64,000 bases of DNA. Source: Planctomonas psychrotolerans. GTDB lineage: Bacteria; Actinomycetota; Actinomycetes; Actinomycetales; Microbacteriaceae. The notes under the pieces were generated by a model, which was not told the origin of the DNA, made no database searches, and saw nothing but the letters and a program-made list of their open reading frames with translations. This document shows, one piece after another, positions 21,047 through 33,805 of this stretch (the first letter of the stretch is position 1; every line of letters begins with the position of its first letter). The DNA is taken from NCBI RefSeq assembly GCF_008642235.1, contig NZ_SJEV01000002.1, positions 248,001 to 312,000 of the forward strand. Direction: 5' to 3'. The position numbers were made by a program, and so were the translations under genes.

Positions 21047-21922
21047 TCATTCGCGTCCGAGATCGCGGTGCTTCACGCTCACGGCCACTCCCGGGAGGGC
21101 GCGCAGATGCTTCGCGAGCTCCTCGGCGACGGCAACGGAACGGTGCTTTCCCCCCGTGCAACCAATGGCGATCGTAGCGTGTCTCTTGTTCTCGCGCTGG
21201 TAGCCGGCGAGCACCGGATCGAGCGCGCGGCCGTACAGTTCGACGAACTCGGCGGCGCCCTCCTGGCCGAGCACGTAGTCGCTGACCTCGGGGTCGGTGC
21301 CGTTGTGCGCGCGGAGCTCCTGCACCCAGAACGGGTTCGGGAGGAACCGCATGTCGGCGACCATGTCGACGTCGGTAGGCAGCCCGTACTTGAATCCGAA
21401 GCTCAAGAGCGTGACGCGCACTCCGGCCTCGTCGACCGCGCTGAACTCCTCGGTGATCTTCGTCGCGAGCTGGTGGATGTTCAGTTCGGACGTGTCGATG
21501 ATGATGTCGCTCGACTCGCGGATCTCCACCATCCGCTCCCGCTCCGCCGAGATGCCGTCGAGCAGCGTTCCGTTGCCCTGCAGCGGGTGCGGGCGGCGCA
21601 CCTGCTCGAACCGGCGGACGAGCGCAGCGTCGGTCGCCTCGAGGAAGAGCATGCGCAATTCGGTGCCGCCGCGGAGGCTCTGCACGATGTCCCGGAGGTC
21701 GAGGAAGAAGTCACCGCCGCGCACGTCGACGACAGCCGCGATCTTGGGCAGGGTGTCCCCCGCCCGGCCGCTCAGGTCCACGAGGGGGCGCAGCATCTGC
21801 GGCGGGAGGTTGTCGACGACGTACCAGCCGAGATCCTCGAGCGCGTTGCCGACGGTGGACCTGCCCGCTCCGGACATTCCGGTGACGATCAGCACCTGGT
21901 GTTGGTCGGACTCCGCATTCAT
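21047..21922 (-). CDS. rapZ: RapZ/YvcJ-family nucleotide-binding protein
   Basis: The 291-residue protein has a Walker A motif GMSGAGRST at residues 15-23 and the conserved C-terminal domain with [17 protein letters not shown] near residue 260. In E. coli RapZ guides RNase E to a small RNA; in Gram-positives the relative YvcJ has nucleotide-hydrolysing activity of unclear purpose, so the small-RNA role should not be transferred here. It starts 4 bases after uvrC and precedes whiA. Confidence 0.92.
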   Translation of the reverse strand: MNAESDQHQVLIVTGMSGAGRSTVGNALEDLGWYVVDNLPPQMLRPLVDLSGRAGDTLPKIAAVVDVRGGDFFLDLRDIVQSLRGGTELRMLFLEATDAALVRRFEQVRRPHPLQGNGTLLDGISAERERMVEIRESSDIIIDTSELNIHQLATKITEEFSAVDEAGVRVTLLSFGFKYGLPTDVDMVADMRFLPNPFWVQELRAHNGTDPEVSDYVLGQEGAAEFVELYGRALDPVLAGYQRENKRHATIAIGCTGGKHRSVAVAEELAKHLRALPGVAVSVKHRDLGRE

Positions 21923-21926
21923 GCAG

Positions 21927-23942
21927 TCACGCCTTCGGTTCGGGGCCGCTGGGACCGTTCAAGCTTAGTTCGGACGCGTACTCGTCGGTCGCACCGCTGC
22001 CGTCGTTCCCGACAGTGGAGGCGCCTCCGTCGGAGTCGCGCGGATCGTCGTGCAGGCTGTCGTAGACCACACGGGCGAGGGCGGGTCCGATGGTGCGCAC
22101 CGAGGCGATGTCGTCGAGGCCGGCGGCCTTCAACCGGGACACCGACCCGAAGTGCTTCAGCAGTCGTTGCACGCGCGACGGTCCGAGCCCGTGGATCTCG
22201 CTGAGCTGCGACCCGATGTCGCGCTTGCGCCGGCTGCGCTGGTAGGTGATCGCGAAGCGGTGCGCCTCGTCCCGGATGCGCTGGATGAGGAACAGGGCGT
22301 CGCTGTTGCGCGGCAGGATGACGGGGTAGTCGCTGTCGGGCAGCCAGATCTCTTCGAGGCGCTTGGCGATGCCGGCCAGTTGGATGCCGGTGACGCCCGA
22401 TTCTCGGAGGGCGCGCGCCGCGGCCTGCACCTGCGGCTGGCCGCCGTCCACGATCAGCAGGTTCGGGCTGTAGGAGAACTTCTTGACGGCCAGATCCTCC
22501 TCCGAGCGCTGGGGCTCGGTTCCGAGGTAGGCGAGGCGGCGGGTGAGCACCTGGTGAATCGACTCGGTGTCGTCGGTGGACTCCGGGATGCTGAAGCGCC
22601 GGTACTGATCCTTGCGGGGGAGGCCGTCCTCGAACACCACCATCGACGCGACGATGTTCGTCCCGCTGAGGTGCGACACGTCGAAGCACTCCATGCGGAG
22701 GGGCGCCTCGGTCATGCCGAGCGCCTCCTGAATGTCGGCGAGGGCCTGCGACCGGGCGACGAAGTCCGAGCTGCGGCGGGTCTTGTAGAGCATCAGCGAG
22801 TGCTGCGCGTTCGTCGCGGCCGTCGCAGCGAGGGCCTTCTTGTCCCCGCGCTGCGCCACCCGCAGGTCGACGGCGCCGAGCGACACCCGGCCGGGGCCGC
22901 GCGGCTCCTCGCGGATGCCCTCGCGTCGGCGTTCCGTCAGCCACTTCTCGAGATCGGCGGCGTCCTCGGGCAGCTCCGGCACGAGAATCTCCCGAGGCGG
23001 GTAGGAGTCCTCGTCGTAGGCGTTGTGCAGCACCGTCTCCACCAGCTCGCCGATGCCGATGTCGAGTTCCTTGTCGACGACCCACGTGCGGGTTCCGCGG
23101 ATGCGCCCGCCGCGCACGAGGAACTGGTGCACCGCGGCCGCGAGTTCGTCCGCCGCGATTCCGAACACGTCGGCGTCGACGCGGTCGTTGAACACCACGG
23201 CGGTCTTGCTGAGCGCCGCCTCGAGCGCCCCGATGCTGTCGCGGTAGCGCGCGGCGGCCTCGTAGTCCTGCTCGTCGGACGCGGCTCGCATCCGCTTCCC
23301 GAGGCGCGTGATGTAGGTGCTGTCGTTGCCGGCCATGAAGCTGACGAAGTCGTTCGCGATGGACCGGTGCTCGTCCACCGACACGCGGTTCACGCACGGC
23401 GCAGCGCACCGGCCGATGTCGCCGAGGAGGCACGGGCGGTTCGTCTGCTGCGCCCGCTTGTAGGTGGCCTCGGTGCAACTGCGCATCGGGAACACCTTGA
23501 GCATGGAGTCCACCGTCTCCCGGATCGCCCATACCTTCGTGTACGGCCCGAAATACCGGGCGCCCTTGATCTTGCGATTGCGGGTGACGAAGACCCGCGG
23601 CACGGGTTCGCCGAGGGTCACGGCGAGATACGGGTACGACTTGTCGTCGCGGAACCGCACGTTGAAGGGCGGGTCGAACTCCTTGATCCAGGTGAACTCG
23701 AGTTGGAGCGCCTCGAACTCGCTCGCCACCACGGTCCACTCGACGCTGCTGGCCGTGGTCACCATGCGTCGCGTCCGCTCGTGCAGGCTCGGCAGCGGCG
23801 CGAAGTAGTTGCTGAGTCGGGCGCGGAGGTTGTTCGCCTTCCCCACGTAGAGCACGCGGCCCTGAGCATCGCGGAACCGGTACACGCCGGGGTCGGTGGG
23901 GATCTCGCCGGGTTTCGGGCGGTAGGAGACGGTGTTCGCCAT
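21927..23942 (-). CDS. uvrC: UvrC, excinuclease subunit C
   Basis: UvrC makes both incisions in nucleotide excision repair. The 671-residue protein has the GIY-YIG nuclease domain at its start ([20 protein letters not shown]), a UVR motif near residue 210, the RNase H-like nuclease ([13 protein letters not shown]) near residue 420 and tandem helix-hairpin-helix motifs at the end ([18 protein letters not shown]). I place the start at the ATG at 23942, 5 bases after the uvrA stop; the open frame continues upstream only as a shadow of uvrA. Confidence 0.96.
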   Translation of the reverse strand: MANTVSYRPKPGEIPTDPGVYRFRDAQGRVLYVGKANNLRARLSNYFAPLPSLHERTRRMVTTASSVEWTVVASEFEALQLEFTWIKEFDPPFNVRFRDDKSYPYLAVTLGEPVPRVFVTRNRKIKGARYFGPYTKVWAIRETVDSMLKVFPMRSCTEATYKRAQQTNRPCLLGDIGRCAAPCVNRVSVDEHRSIANDFVSFMAGNDSTYITRLGKRMRAASDEQDYEAAARYRDSIGALEAALSKTAVVFNDRVDADVFGIAADELAAAVHQFLVRGGRIRGTRTWVVDKELDIGIGELVETVLHNAYDEDSYPPREILVPELPEDAADLEKWLTERRREGIREEPRGPGRVSLGAVDLRVAQRGDKKALAATAATNAQHSLMLYKTRRSSDFVARSQALADIQEALGMTEAPLRMECFDVSHLSGTNIVASMVVFEDGLPRKDQYRRFSIPESTDDTESIHQVLTRRLAYLGTEPQRSEEDLAVKKFSYSPNLLIVDGGQPQVQAAARALRESGVTGIQLAGIAKRLEEIWLPDSDYPVILPRNSDALFLIQRIRDEAHRFAITYQRSRRKRDIGSQLSEIHGLGPSRVQRLLKHFGSVSRLKAAGLDDIASVRTIGPALARVVYDSLHDDPRDSDGGASTVGNDGSGATDEYASELSLNGPSGPEPKA

Positions 23943-23947
23943 GTCGG

Positions 23948-26815
<2,868 letters not shown>

Positions 26816-26861
26816 TCTATGAATCTTAGGCGGCACCCCCGACATTCCCCGGCGGGTTCCC

Positions 26862-26884
26862 CGAGGGCGTAACCGGGGCCCTCG
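26862..26884 (-). terminator. Possible terminator between uvrB and uvrA
   Basis: A 7-bp GC stem (CGAGGGC/GCCCTCG) with a 9-base loop lies 24 bases beyond the uvrB stop. It is weaker than the other terminators listed and may attenuate rather than stop transcription into uvrA. Confidence 0.45.
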
Positions 26885-26907
26885 CCGGCAGATGAGCGCG
26901 ACGGTCG

Positions 26908-28974
26908 CTAAGCCAGGTGACCGGCCTTCTCCATCTGCCGCAGCTCCTTCTTCAGGTCGCCCAACTCGTCGCGGAGGCGCCCGGCGAGCTCGAACTTCAG
27001 CTCGGCCGCGGCCTGCAGCATCTGGTCGTTGAGGTCGCGGATGATCGACTCCAGTTCGTTGGCGCCGGACGCCGCCCTGCCCTCGCGGCGCAGGTTCGGC
27101 GTGGGCGAGCGCTTGCCGCCCTGCCGACCGTCGAGCAGCTCCTTCGTGTCGGCTCCCTCCCGGGCGAGCGCGTCGGTGATGTCGGCGATCTTCTTGCGGA
27201 GCGGCTGCGGGTCGACCCCGCGCTCGAGGTTGTAGGCCACCTGCTTCTCGCGGCGTCGGTCGGTCTCCTCGATCGCCCGCTGCATGGAATCGGTCAGCAC
27301 GTCGGCGTACATGTGCACCTCGCCCGACACGTTGCGGGCCGCGCGCCCGATGGTCTGGATCAGGGAGGTGGACGACCGGAGGAAGCCCTCCTTGTCGGCG
27401 TCGAGGATGGCGACGAGCGACACCTCGGGAAGGTCGAGCCCCTCGCGGAGCAGGTTGATGCCGACCAGCACGTCGTACACGCCGGTGCGGAGCTCGGACA
27501 GCAGCTCGACCCGACGCAGGGTGTCGACGTCGGAGTGCAGGTAGCGCACGCGCACACCCGCCTCGGCGAGGAAGTCGGTGAGCTCCTCCGCCATCTTCTT
27601 CGTGAGGGTGGTGACGAGGATGCGCTCGTCCTTCTCGGTGCGCTTCGTGATCTCCTCGAGCAGGTCGTCGATCTGCCCCTTGGTGGGCTTGACGACGATC
27701 TGCGGGTCGATGAGCCCGGTCGGGCGGATGATCTGCTCGACGACCGAGTCGGTGATGCCGAGCTCGTACCTCCCGGGGGTGGCGGAGAGGTACACCGTCT
27801 GGCCGACCCGCTCCTTGAACTCGTTCCACTTCAGCGGACGGTTGTCGAGGGCACTGGGGAGCCGGAACCCGTGATCCACGAGAGTGCGCTTGCGGGAGGA
27901 GTCGCCCTCGTACATCGCTCCGATCTGCGGCACCGTCACGTGCGACTCGTCGATGACGACGAGGAAGTCATCCGGGAAGTAGTCGAGCAGGCAGTGCGGG
28001 GCCTCGCCCGGCCCGCGGGCATCGATGTGCCGGGAGTAGTTCTCGATCCCGGAGCAGAAGCCGATCTGCTGCATCATCTCGATGTCGAAGTTCGTGCGCA
28101 TGCGGAGGCGCTGCGCCTCGAGCAGCTTGCCCTCGCGCTCCAGCACCTTCAGCCGCTCCTCGAGCTCGATCGAGATGGTGCCGATCGCCCGGTTCATCAC
28201 GTCGCGCTCCGCGACGTAGTGCGAGCCGGGGAACACCGACACGGAGTCCATCTTGCGCACGATATCGCCGGTGAGCGGATGCAGCGTGTACAGGCCCTCG
28301 ATCTCGTCACCGAACATCTCGATGCGGATCGCGAGCTCCTCGTACATCGGAATGATCTCGATGGTGTCGCCGCGCACGCGGAAGTTGCCGCGGGAGAAGT
28401 CCACGTCGTTGCGCTGGTACTGCATCGACACGAATTTGCGGATGAGGTCGTCGCGGTTGACCCGCTGACCCACCTGCAGCGCCATCATCGCGTTGAGGTA
28501 CTGCACGGGGGCGCCGAGGCCGTAGATGCACGACACCGTGGAGACCACGACAACGTCGCGGCGGCTCAGCAGCGAGTTGGTGGTCGAGTGGCGGAGGCGC
28601 TCCACCTCCGCGTTGATCGACGAGTCCTTCTCGATGAAGGTGTCGGTCTGCGGAACGTAGGCCTCGGGCTGGTAGTAGTCGTAGTACGAGACGAAGTACT
28701 CGACCGCGTTGTTCGGCAGCAGTTCACGGAACTCGGTCGCGAGCTGGGCCGCCAGCGTCTTGTTGTGGGCGAGCACGAGGGTCGGCCGTTGCACCGCCTC
28801 GATCAGCCACGCCGTGGTCGCCGACTTACCGGTTCCGGTGGCCCCGAGCAGCACCACGTCGGTCTCGCCCGCGTTGATGTGACCGGCGAGCTCGGCTATC
28901 GCGTGCGGCTGGTCACCGCTCGGCGTGTACTCGCTGACAACCTCGAAGGGGTGAACGGAGCGGGTGGGTTGCAT
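26908..28974 (-). CDS. uvrB: UvrB, excinuclease subunit B
   Basis: UvrB is the helicase-like damage-verification subunit. The 688-residue protein has Walker [15 protein letters not shown] near residue 45, the beta-hairpin region [15 protein letters not shown] near residue 93, helicase motif [14 protein letters not shown], motif [16 protein letters not shown] and a C-terminal UVR motif. The region upstream of its start contains seven 17-base tandem repeats, so its promoter context is unusual. Confidence 0.97.
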   Translation of the reverse strand: MQPTRSVHPFEVVSEYTPSGDQPHAIAELAGHINAGETDVVLLGATGTGKSATTAWLIEAVQRPTLVLAHNKTLAAQLATEFRELLPNNAVEYFVSYYDYYQPEAYVPQTDTFIEKDSSINAEVERLRHSTTNSLLSRRDVVVVSTVSCIYGLGAPVQYLNAMMALQVGQRVNRDDLIRKFVSMQYQRNDVDFSRGNFRVRGDTIEIIPMYEELAIRIEMFGDEIEGLYTLHPLTGDIVRKMDSVSVFPGSHYVAERDVMNRAIGTISIELEERLKVLEREGKLLEAQRLRMRTNFDIEMMQQIGFCSGIENYSRHIDARGPGEAPHCLLDYFPDDFLVVIDESHVTVPQIGAMYEGDSSRKRTLVDHGFRLPSALDNRPLKWNEFKERVGQTVYLSATPGRYELGITDSVVEQIIRPTGLIDPQIVVKPTKGQIDDLLEEITKRTEKDERILVTTLTKKMAEELTDFLAEAGVRVRYLHSDVDTLRRVELLSELRTGVYDVLVGINLLREGLDLPEVSLVAILDADKEGFLRSSTSLIQTIGRAARNVSGEVHMYADVLTDSMQRAIEETDRRREKQVAYNLERGVDPQPLRKKIADITDALAREGADTKELLDGRQGGKRSPTPNLRREGRAASGANELESIIRDLNDQMLQAAAELKFELAGRLRDELGDLKKELRQMEKAGHLA

Positions 28975-29015
28975 GCTTCGAGTTTAAGCGGGACCACCGA
29001 CATCCGAGCCCCTTT

Positions 29016-29134
29016 CAGCTTCAGGCTGAACGCAGCTTCAGGCTGAACGCAGCTTCAGGCTGAACGCAGCTTCAGGCTGAACGCAGCTTCAGGCCGAACG
29101 CAGCTTCAGGCCGAACGCAGCTTCAGGCCGAACG
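29016..29134. repeat. 17-bp tandem repeat, 7 units, upstream of uvrB
   Basis: The unit CAGCTTCAGGCTGAACG is repeated without spacers at 29016, 29033, 29050, 29067, 29084, 29101 and 29118. The first four units carry the 11-base palindrome TTCAGGCTGAA; the last three have a T-to-C change (TTCAGGCCGAA) that breaks it. The array starts 41 bases upstream of the uvrB start and ends 17 bases before the coaE stop. It lacks spacers, so it is not a CRISPR array. Confidence 0.95.
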
Positions 29135-29150
29135 CAACGTGTGTTCCGCA

Positions 29151-29759
29151 TCAGCTCGAGGCGGAACGCGGGATGCTCGACCAGAACGCATCGGTCTGGG
29201 CGAGCGTCTCCTCGAGTGATCCGTTGGCGTCGATGACGACGTCGGCGATGGTCAGGCGCTCCTCTTCGGAGGCCTGTGCCGCGATCCGCCGTCCTGCCTC
29301 CCCCGGCGACATTCCGCGCAACCGCACCAGACGGTCGAGCCGCACGCGGTCGGTGGCGTGCACGACCACGATCGCGTCGAACGGGTGGTCGACGGCGGCC
29401 TCCACGAGGAGCGGCACGTCGTAGACGATGCGGGCGCGGGGGTTCGCGGCGGTCGCTTCTGCGATCAGTTCGCGCGTGCGCTCCCGCACCGCAGGGTGGG
29501 TGATCGAGTTCAGCACCTCACGCAGACCCGCGTCGGCGAACACGATATCGCCGAGCGCACGGCGGTCGAGCGCTCCGTCCTCGGTGAGCACGTCGGAGCC
29601 GAACTCCTCGGCGATCCGACGGAGCGCGGGTGTGCCGGGCTCCACCACCTCACGGGCCAGCACGTCGGCGTCGATGTGCACGGCGCCGTGCTCGGCCAAC
29701 CGGGAGGCGACCGCCGACTTGCCCGCGGCGATACCGCCCGTCAGCCCGATGAGGAACAC
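29151..29759 (-). CDS. coaE: Dephospho-CoA kinase
   Basis: CoaE phosphorylates dephospho-CoA, the last step of coenzyme A synthesis. The 202-residue protein has the P-loop GLTGGIAAGKS at residues 5-15, the lid/substrate motif DADVLAREVVEPG near residue 31 and VYDVPLLVEA near residue 110. It starts with GTG at 29759. The extended C-terminal domain seen in mycobacterial CoaE is absent. Confidence 0.95.
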   Translation of the reverse strand: MFLIGLTGGIAAGKSAVASRLAEHGAVHIDADVLAREVVEPGTPALRRIAEEFGSDVLTEDGALDRRALGDIVFADAGLREVLNSITHPAVRERTRELIAEATAANPRARIVYDVPLLVEAAVDHPFDAIVVVHATDRVRLDRLVRLRGMSPGEAGRRIAAQASEEERLTIADVVIDANGSLEETLAQTDAFWSSIPRSASS

Positions 29760-29828
29760 GCGTCCATGCTATTCCGCGCCCGACTCGCCTGTGCCGCTCG
29801 CGTAGCATCGAACCGCGAAGGGATGCCG

Positions 29829-30437
29829 ATGCTCGAGATACTCACCGGGACGGGGCTGGCCGCGGCCGCCGGACTGAACGCGTACATCCCGTTGCTCGCG
29901 CTGGGTCTCGCCGCCCGCTTCCTCGATGTGGTGTCGCTGCCCAGTGGGTGGGCGTGGCTCGAGAACGAGTGGGTGCTCGGCATCGTCGCCGTGCTGCTGG
30001 TCATCGAGTTCGTGGCCGACAAGATCCCCGCGGTGGACACGGTCAACGACTGGATCCAGACGCTCGTGCGACCGGCATCCGGTGGTCTCGTGTTCGGTTC
30101 GGGGTCGTCGGCGGAGACCGTCGCCGTGACGGATCCGGCCGAGTTCTTCGCGTCGGACTCGTGGGTGCCGATCGCCGTCGGTGCCCTCCTCGCGCTCGGC
30201 GTTCACCTCATCAAGATGTCGGTGCGGCCGGTGCTCAACGCGGTGACCGCGGGCATCGCCGCCCCGGTCGTCAGTGCGGCGGAGGATGTCGCGAGCGTTC
30301 TGCTCGCCTTCCTCGGCCTGGTCGTGCCCATCCTCGTGGTGATCGCCGTCCCCGCGCTGATCGTGGTCGCCGTGCTCGGCGTTCGCGCGCTGCGGCGCCG
30401 GCGGGCCGGCCGCACGGTCGCGACGCGGGTCGCCTGA
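29829..30437 (+). CDS. DUF4126 family membrane protein
   Basis: A 202-residue membrane protein of the DUF4126 family, with four or five hydrophobic helices. It opens with ILTGTGLAAAAGLNAYIPLLALGL and has a central EFVADKIPAVDTVND segment, both typical of the family. Its function is unknown. I chose the ATG at 29829 over the one at 29823 because GAAGGGA lies at the right distance. It is divergent from coaE, convergent with rpsA, and ends in an arginine-rich cytoplasmic tail (RALRRRRAGR). Confidence 0.85.
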   Translation: MLEILTGTGLAAAAGLNAYIPLLALGLAARFLDVVSLPSGWAWLENEWVLGIVAVLLVIEFVADKIPAVDTVNDWIQTLVRPASGGLVFGSGSSAETVAVTDPAEFFASDSWVPIAVGALLALGVHLIKMSVRPVLNAVTAGIAAPVVSAAEDVASVLLAFLGLVVPILVVIAVPALIVVAVLGVRALRRRRAGRTVATRVA

Positions 30438-30532
30438 CCGTCCTCCGTCCTGCGCCGCTGTACCGAAGCGCACCGCGCGTCGCGCCGACCGCAGGCAGTG
30501 CTCCACCGCTCAACCGCGACAACCGGGCAGAC

Positions 30533-30570
30533 GGCAACGGCCGGACCCCCGAAGGAGCCCGGCCGGTGCC
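30533..30570. terminator. Terminator between DUF4126 gene and rpsA
   Basis: A 12-bp GC-rich stem with one mismatch and a 14-base loop sits between the two convergent stop codons, 15 bases after the rpsA stop. It can serve both genes. Confidence 0.7.
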
Positions 30571-30585
30571 GTGATGCTGGTGGAA

Positions 30586-32043
30586 CTAGCTGTTGCTCGA
30601 GAGACGCTCGCGCAGAGCCGCGAGCGACTCGTCGTCGGCGAGGGTTCCCGCACCGCCGGCGTCGCTCGACGGAGCGGAGCTGGAAGCGGACGAGGCGACG
30701 GACTCGAAGCTCTCGACCTCGGACGCCGAGGCGACCTGCTTCTTGTGGGCTTCCCAGCGAGCCTGGGCTGCAGCGTAGTCCTGCTCCCACTTCTCGCGCT
30801 GGCTCTCGAAGCCTTCCTTCCACTCGTTGGTCTCCGGGTCGAAGCCCTCGGGGTACTTGTAGTTCCCCTGGTCGTCGTACTCGGTGAGCATTCCGTAGAG
30901 CGCCGGGTCGAACTCGGTGCCCTCGGGGTCCACGCCCTCGTTGGCCTGCTTGAGGCTCAGCGAGATACGGCGACGCTCGAGGTCGATGTCGATGACCTTG
31001 ACGAACACCTCGTCGGCGACGGAGACGACCTGCTCGGCGAGCTCGACGTGCTTGCCCGACAGCTCGGAGATGTGCACGAGGCCCTCGATGCCGTCGGCGA
31101 CGCGAACGAACGCACCGAACGGAACGAGCTTGGTGACCTTACCCGGCGCGACCTGCCCGATGGCGTGCGTGCGGGCGAAGACCTGCCACGGGTCCTCCTG
31201 AGTGGCCTTGAGCGACAGCGACACGCGCTCGCGCTCAAGGTCGACCTCGAGAATCTCGACAGTGACTTCCTGGCCCACCTCGACGACCTCGCTGGCGTGC
31301 TCGATGTGCTTCCAGCTGAGCTCGGAGACGTGGACGAGCCCGTCTACGCCGCCCAGGTCGACGAACGCACCGAAGTTGACGATCGACGACACGACACCCT
31401 TGCGAACCTGGCCCTTGTGCAGGTTGTTGAGGAACGTCGAACGGCTCTCGGACTGCGTCTGCTCCAGCAGGGCACGACGAGACAGCACTACGTTGTTGCG
31501 GTTCTTGTCGAGCTCGAGGATCTTGGCCTCGATCTCCTGGCCGAGGTACGGCGTGAGGTCGCGGACGCGGCGCAGCTCGATGAGCGACGCAGGGAGGAAG
31601 CCGCGGAGGCCGATGTCGACGATGAGTCCACCCTTGACGACCTCGATGACCGAGCCGGTGACGACGCCATCGGACTCCTTGATCTTCTCGACGTCACCCC
31701 AGGCGCGCTCGTACTGCGCGCGCTTCTTGGACAGGATGAGCCGGCCCTCCTTGTCCTCCTTCTGGAGAACGAGAGCCTCGACGCTGTCGCCGACCTGAAC
31801 AACCTCGCTCGGGTCTACGTCATGCTTGATGGAGAGTTCGCGGGAGGGGATGACGCCCTCGGTCTTGTAACCGACATCGAGGAGCACCTCGTCACGGTCG
31901 ATCTTCACAACGGTGCCCTCGATGAGGTCTCCGTCGTTGAAGAACTTCATAGTCTTTTCGACCGCGGCGAGGAAGTCTTCTGCGGAGCCGATGTCGTTCA
32001 CGGCTACCTGCTTGAGCGCCTTGTCGGTCGTTACGATTGTCAT
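30586..32043 (-). CDS. rpsA: 30S ribosomal protein S1
   Basis: S1 binds mRNA at the ribosome and helps initiation. The 485-residue protein has four S1 RNA-binding repeats (roughly residues 35-105, 123-190, 208-280 and 293-368; for example GVVSSIVNFGAFVDLGGVDGLVHVSEL) followed by a long acidic, serine-rich tail, the four-repeat architecture typical of actinobacteria. The ATG at 32043 begins MTIVTTDKALKQVAVNDIG; the frame is open further upstream through non-conserved sequence. It is transcribed alone. Confidence 0.95.
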   Translation of the reverse strand: MTIVTTDKALKQVAVNDIGSAEDFLAAVEKTMKFFNDGDLIEGTVVKIDRDEVLLDVGYKTEGVIPSRELSIKHDVDPSEVVQVGDSVEALVLQKEDKEGRLILSKKRAQYERAWGDVEKIKESDGVVTGSVIEVVKGGLIVDIGLRGFLPASLIELRRVRDLTPYLGQEIEAKILELDKNRNNVVLSRRALLEQTQSESRSTFLNNLHKGQVRKGVVSSIVNFGAFVDLGGVDGLVHVSELSWKHIEHASEVVEVGQEVTVEILEVDLERERVSLSLKATQEDPWQVFARTHAIGQVAPGKVTKLVPFGAFVRVADGIEGLVHISELSGKHVELAEQVVSVADEVFVKVIDIDLERRRISLSLKQANEGVDPEGTEFDPALYGMLTEYDDQGNYKYPEGFDPETNEWKEGFESQREKWEQDYAAAQARWEAHKKQVASASEVESFESVASSASSSAPSSDAGGAGTLADDESLAALRERLSSNS

Positions 32044-32124
32044 AAAAGTGGTTACTCCAGGATGGACATGGTCGTTGGTCACGAGCGGGATCGTGCTTGG
32101 GGGATGCTTCCGCCGTGACGGCGA

Positions 32125-32154
32125 ATAGGAATGCCGCAGAATTGCGACTCTCAA
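32125..32154 (-). promoter_or_regulatory. Possible rpsA promoter
   Basis: On the minus strand TTGAGA is followed 18 bases later by TCCTAT, about 80 bases before the rpsA start. The -35 fits well and the -10 only in part. Confidence 0.35.
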
Positions 32155-32191
32155 GTCTATCGTCCGCTGCAACACCGCGCCAGTCGCGGCA

Positions 32192-32410
32192 CGGTCCCTG
32201 AGCCTGTCGAAGGGACCCAAACCGACGTCACACGTCACGGCCCACGGTCCCTGAGCCTGTCGAAGGGACGCAAGGCGGCGTCACGTCCCTTCGACGAGCT
32301 CAGGGACCGTATGGGCACCGCAAGCGCCAGGCGACGTCACGGCCCACGGTCCCTGAGCCTGTCGAAGGGACGCGAACCGACGTCACGGCCCTTCGACGAG
32401 CTCAGGCCCC
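32192..32410. repeat. REP-like cluster between rpsA and the monooxygenase gene
   Basis: Of the 385-base gap between genes, the part next to rpsA is promoter and leader and the rest is this cluster. It has three forward REP-like elements (starting near 32192, 32245 and 32346) and two inverse ones (near 32285 and 32389). Forward and inverse members are spaced so as to fold into long hairpins. A longer direct repeat, including GACGTCACGGCCCACGG-like sequence, recurs about 102 bases apart. Confidence 0.8.
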
Positions 32411-32428
32411 GCAGAGACCGCGGGGGCG

Positions 32429-33805
32429 TCAGGGAGTGGCGGGCCGGCGGTGGGCGGCACCGGGGTGGGCCGCGGGCAGCCGCGCGACGCCCTCGCCGAA
32501 CAGTCGCTCGCGCAGCGTGCCCGGCTCGTACGCCGTGCGGTAGAGGCCGCGCTCCTGCAACGCGGGCACGACGTACTCCACGAAGTTCTCGACGGTGCCC
32601 GGCGTGGTGAACTGGCGGAGATTGAATCCGTCGATGCCGGTGTCGCGCACCCAGCCATCGATCGCGTCGGCGATGTCGTCGCCGGTGCCCATCGCGAAGA
32701 ACGGTCCGCGGTCGAACCGCGTCACGGCCCGGAGCGCGTCGCCGACGGTGGATCCCGGCGCGTAGCGGGCCGCCGTGGAGGCGTCGCGCCCGGCGCCGAT
32801 GCTCGCCAGGACGTCGGACATCGGCGTCTCGGGCGGATACGCGGCGAGGTCGATCCCGCTGCCGCCACCCGCGTGGGCGAGGTACCCCTCGGCACTCGCG
32901 AGAGTCTCGTACTCGGCGGCGCGGCGCTCGGCCTCCGACCGCGTTCTGCCGGCGATGAGCACGGCGCTCCCGAGGGTGCGCACCGCGTCGGGTCCGCGGC
33001 CGTTCCGTTCCGCGAGGCCCTTGATGTCGGCGATGCTCGCGGCGAAGTCGCCCAGCGACGACCCGCCGACGAAGACCGCCTCGGCGTGCTTCGCCGCGAA
33101 CGCGCGACCGGCGGGCGAACTGCCCGCCTGATAGATCACCGGAGTGCGCTGGGCCGACGGCTCGGAAAGGTGAGGACCGGCGACACGGAAGTACGTCCCG
33201 TCGTGGTCGATGCGGCGCACCCGATCCGGATCGCTGTAGACGCCGCGGTCCGCGTCCCGGCGCACGGCGTCATCCGCCCACGACCCCTCCCAGAGCTGGT
33301 ACAGCACGTCGAGGTACTCGTCCGCCCGCGCGTAGCGTTCCGCGTGGCTCAGCTCGTCGGCGAGACCGAAGTTGCGGGCGGCGTTCGGCAGGTAGGAGGT
33401 GACCACGTTCCAGCCGAACCGGCCCTTCGTGAGGTGGTCGAGCGTGCTGGCGCGGCGGGCGAAGGGGAACGGCGGCTCGTAGGTGGTGGAGAACGTCGCC
33501 ACGAACCCGAGACGCGTGGTCACGGCCGCCATGGCGGGGATCACGAGCAGCGGGTCGTTGTTCGGGATCTGCACGGCCTCGCGCAGGGCGGTCTCCGGTC
33601 CGTCGCGGTACCCGTCGTATGCGCCGAGCACGTCGGCCAGGAACACCGCGTCGAACAGGCCTTCCTCGAGCAGCCGGGCCTCGTCGGTCCAGAAGTCGAG
33701 ATCGGTGTACCGCGATCTGGTGTTGCCCGGTGCACGCCACATGCCGTGCGAGATGTGCCCCACCGTGTTCATCTCGAACAGGTTGAAGCTGAGCGGGCGC
33801 GTCAC
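32429..33805 (-). CDS. FMN-dependent monooxygenase, NtaA/SnaA/DszA family
   Basis: This 458-residue protein belongs to the bacterial luciferase-like flavin monooxygenases of the NtaA/SnaA/DszA subgroup, which use FMNH2 from a separate reductase to attack xenobiotic or sulfur/nitrogen compounds. Family segments are the N-terminal GHISHGMWRAPGN, GRFGWNVVTSYLPNAARNFG near residue 130 and TPVIYQAGSSPAGRAFAA near residue 225. The substrate cannot be told and no flavin reductase gene is adjacent. Its GTG start overlaps the DUF885 stop (GTGA), so the two genes are translationally coupled. Confidence 0.88.
   Translation of the reverse strand: MTRPLSFNLFEMNTVGHISHGMWRAPGNTRSRYTDLDFWTDEARLLEEGLFDAVFLADVLGAYDGYRDGPETALREAVQIPNNDPLLVIPAMAAVTTRLGFVATFSTTYEPPFPFARRASTLDHLTKGRFGWNVVTSYLPNAARNFGLADELSHAERYARADEYLDVLYQLWEGSWADDAVRRDADRGVYSDPDRVRRIDHDGTYFRVAGPHLSEPSAQRTPVIYQAGSSPAGRAFAAKHAEAVFVGGSSLGDFAASIADIKGLAERNGRGPDAVRTLGSAVLIAGRTRSEAERRAAEYETLASAEGYLAHAGGGSGIDLAAYPPETPMSDVLASIGAGRDASTAARYAPGSTVGDALRAVTRFDRGPFFAMGTGDDIADAIDGWVRDTGIDGFNLRQFTTPGTVENFVEYVVPALQERGLYRTAYEPGTLRERLFGEGVARLPAAHPGAAHRRPATP

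Noticed and set aside
29016-29134. CRISPR array
   Set aside because: The 17-base units are contiguous with no spacers, and no cas genes are in the window. It is a simple tandem repeat.
29131-29150. SOS (LexA) box upstream of uvrB
   Set aside because: GAAC and GTTC occur but are nine bases apart; the actinobacterial consensus needs four.
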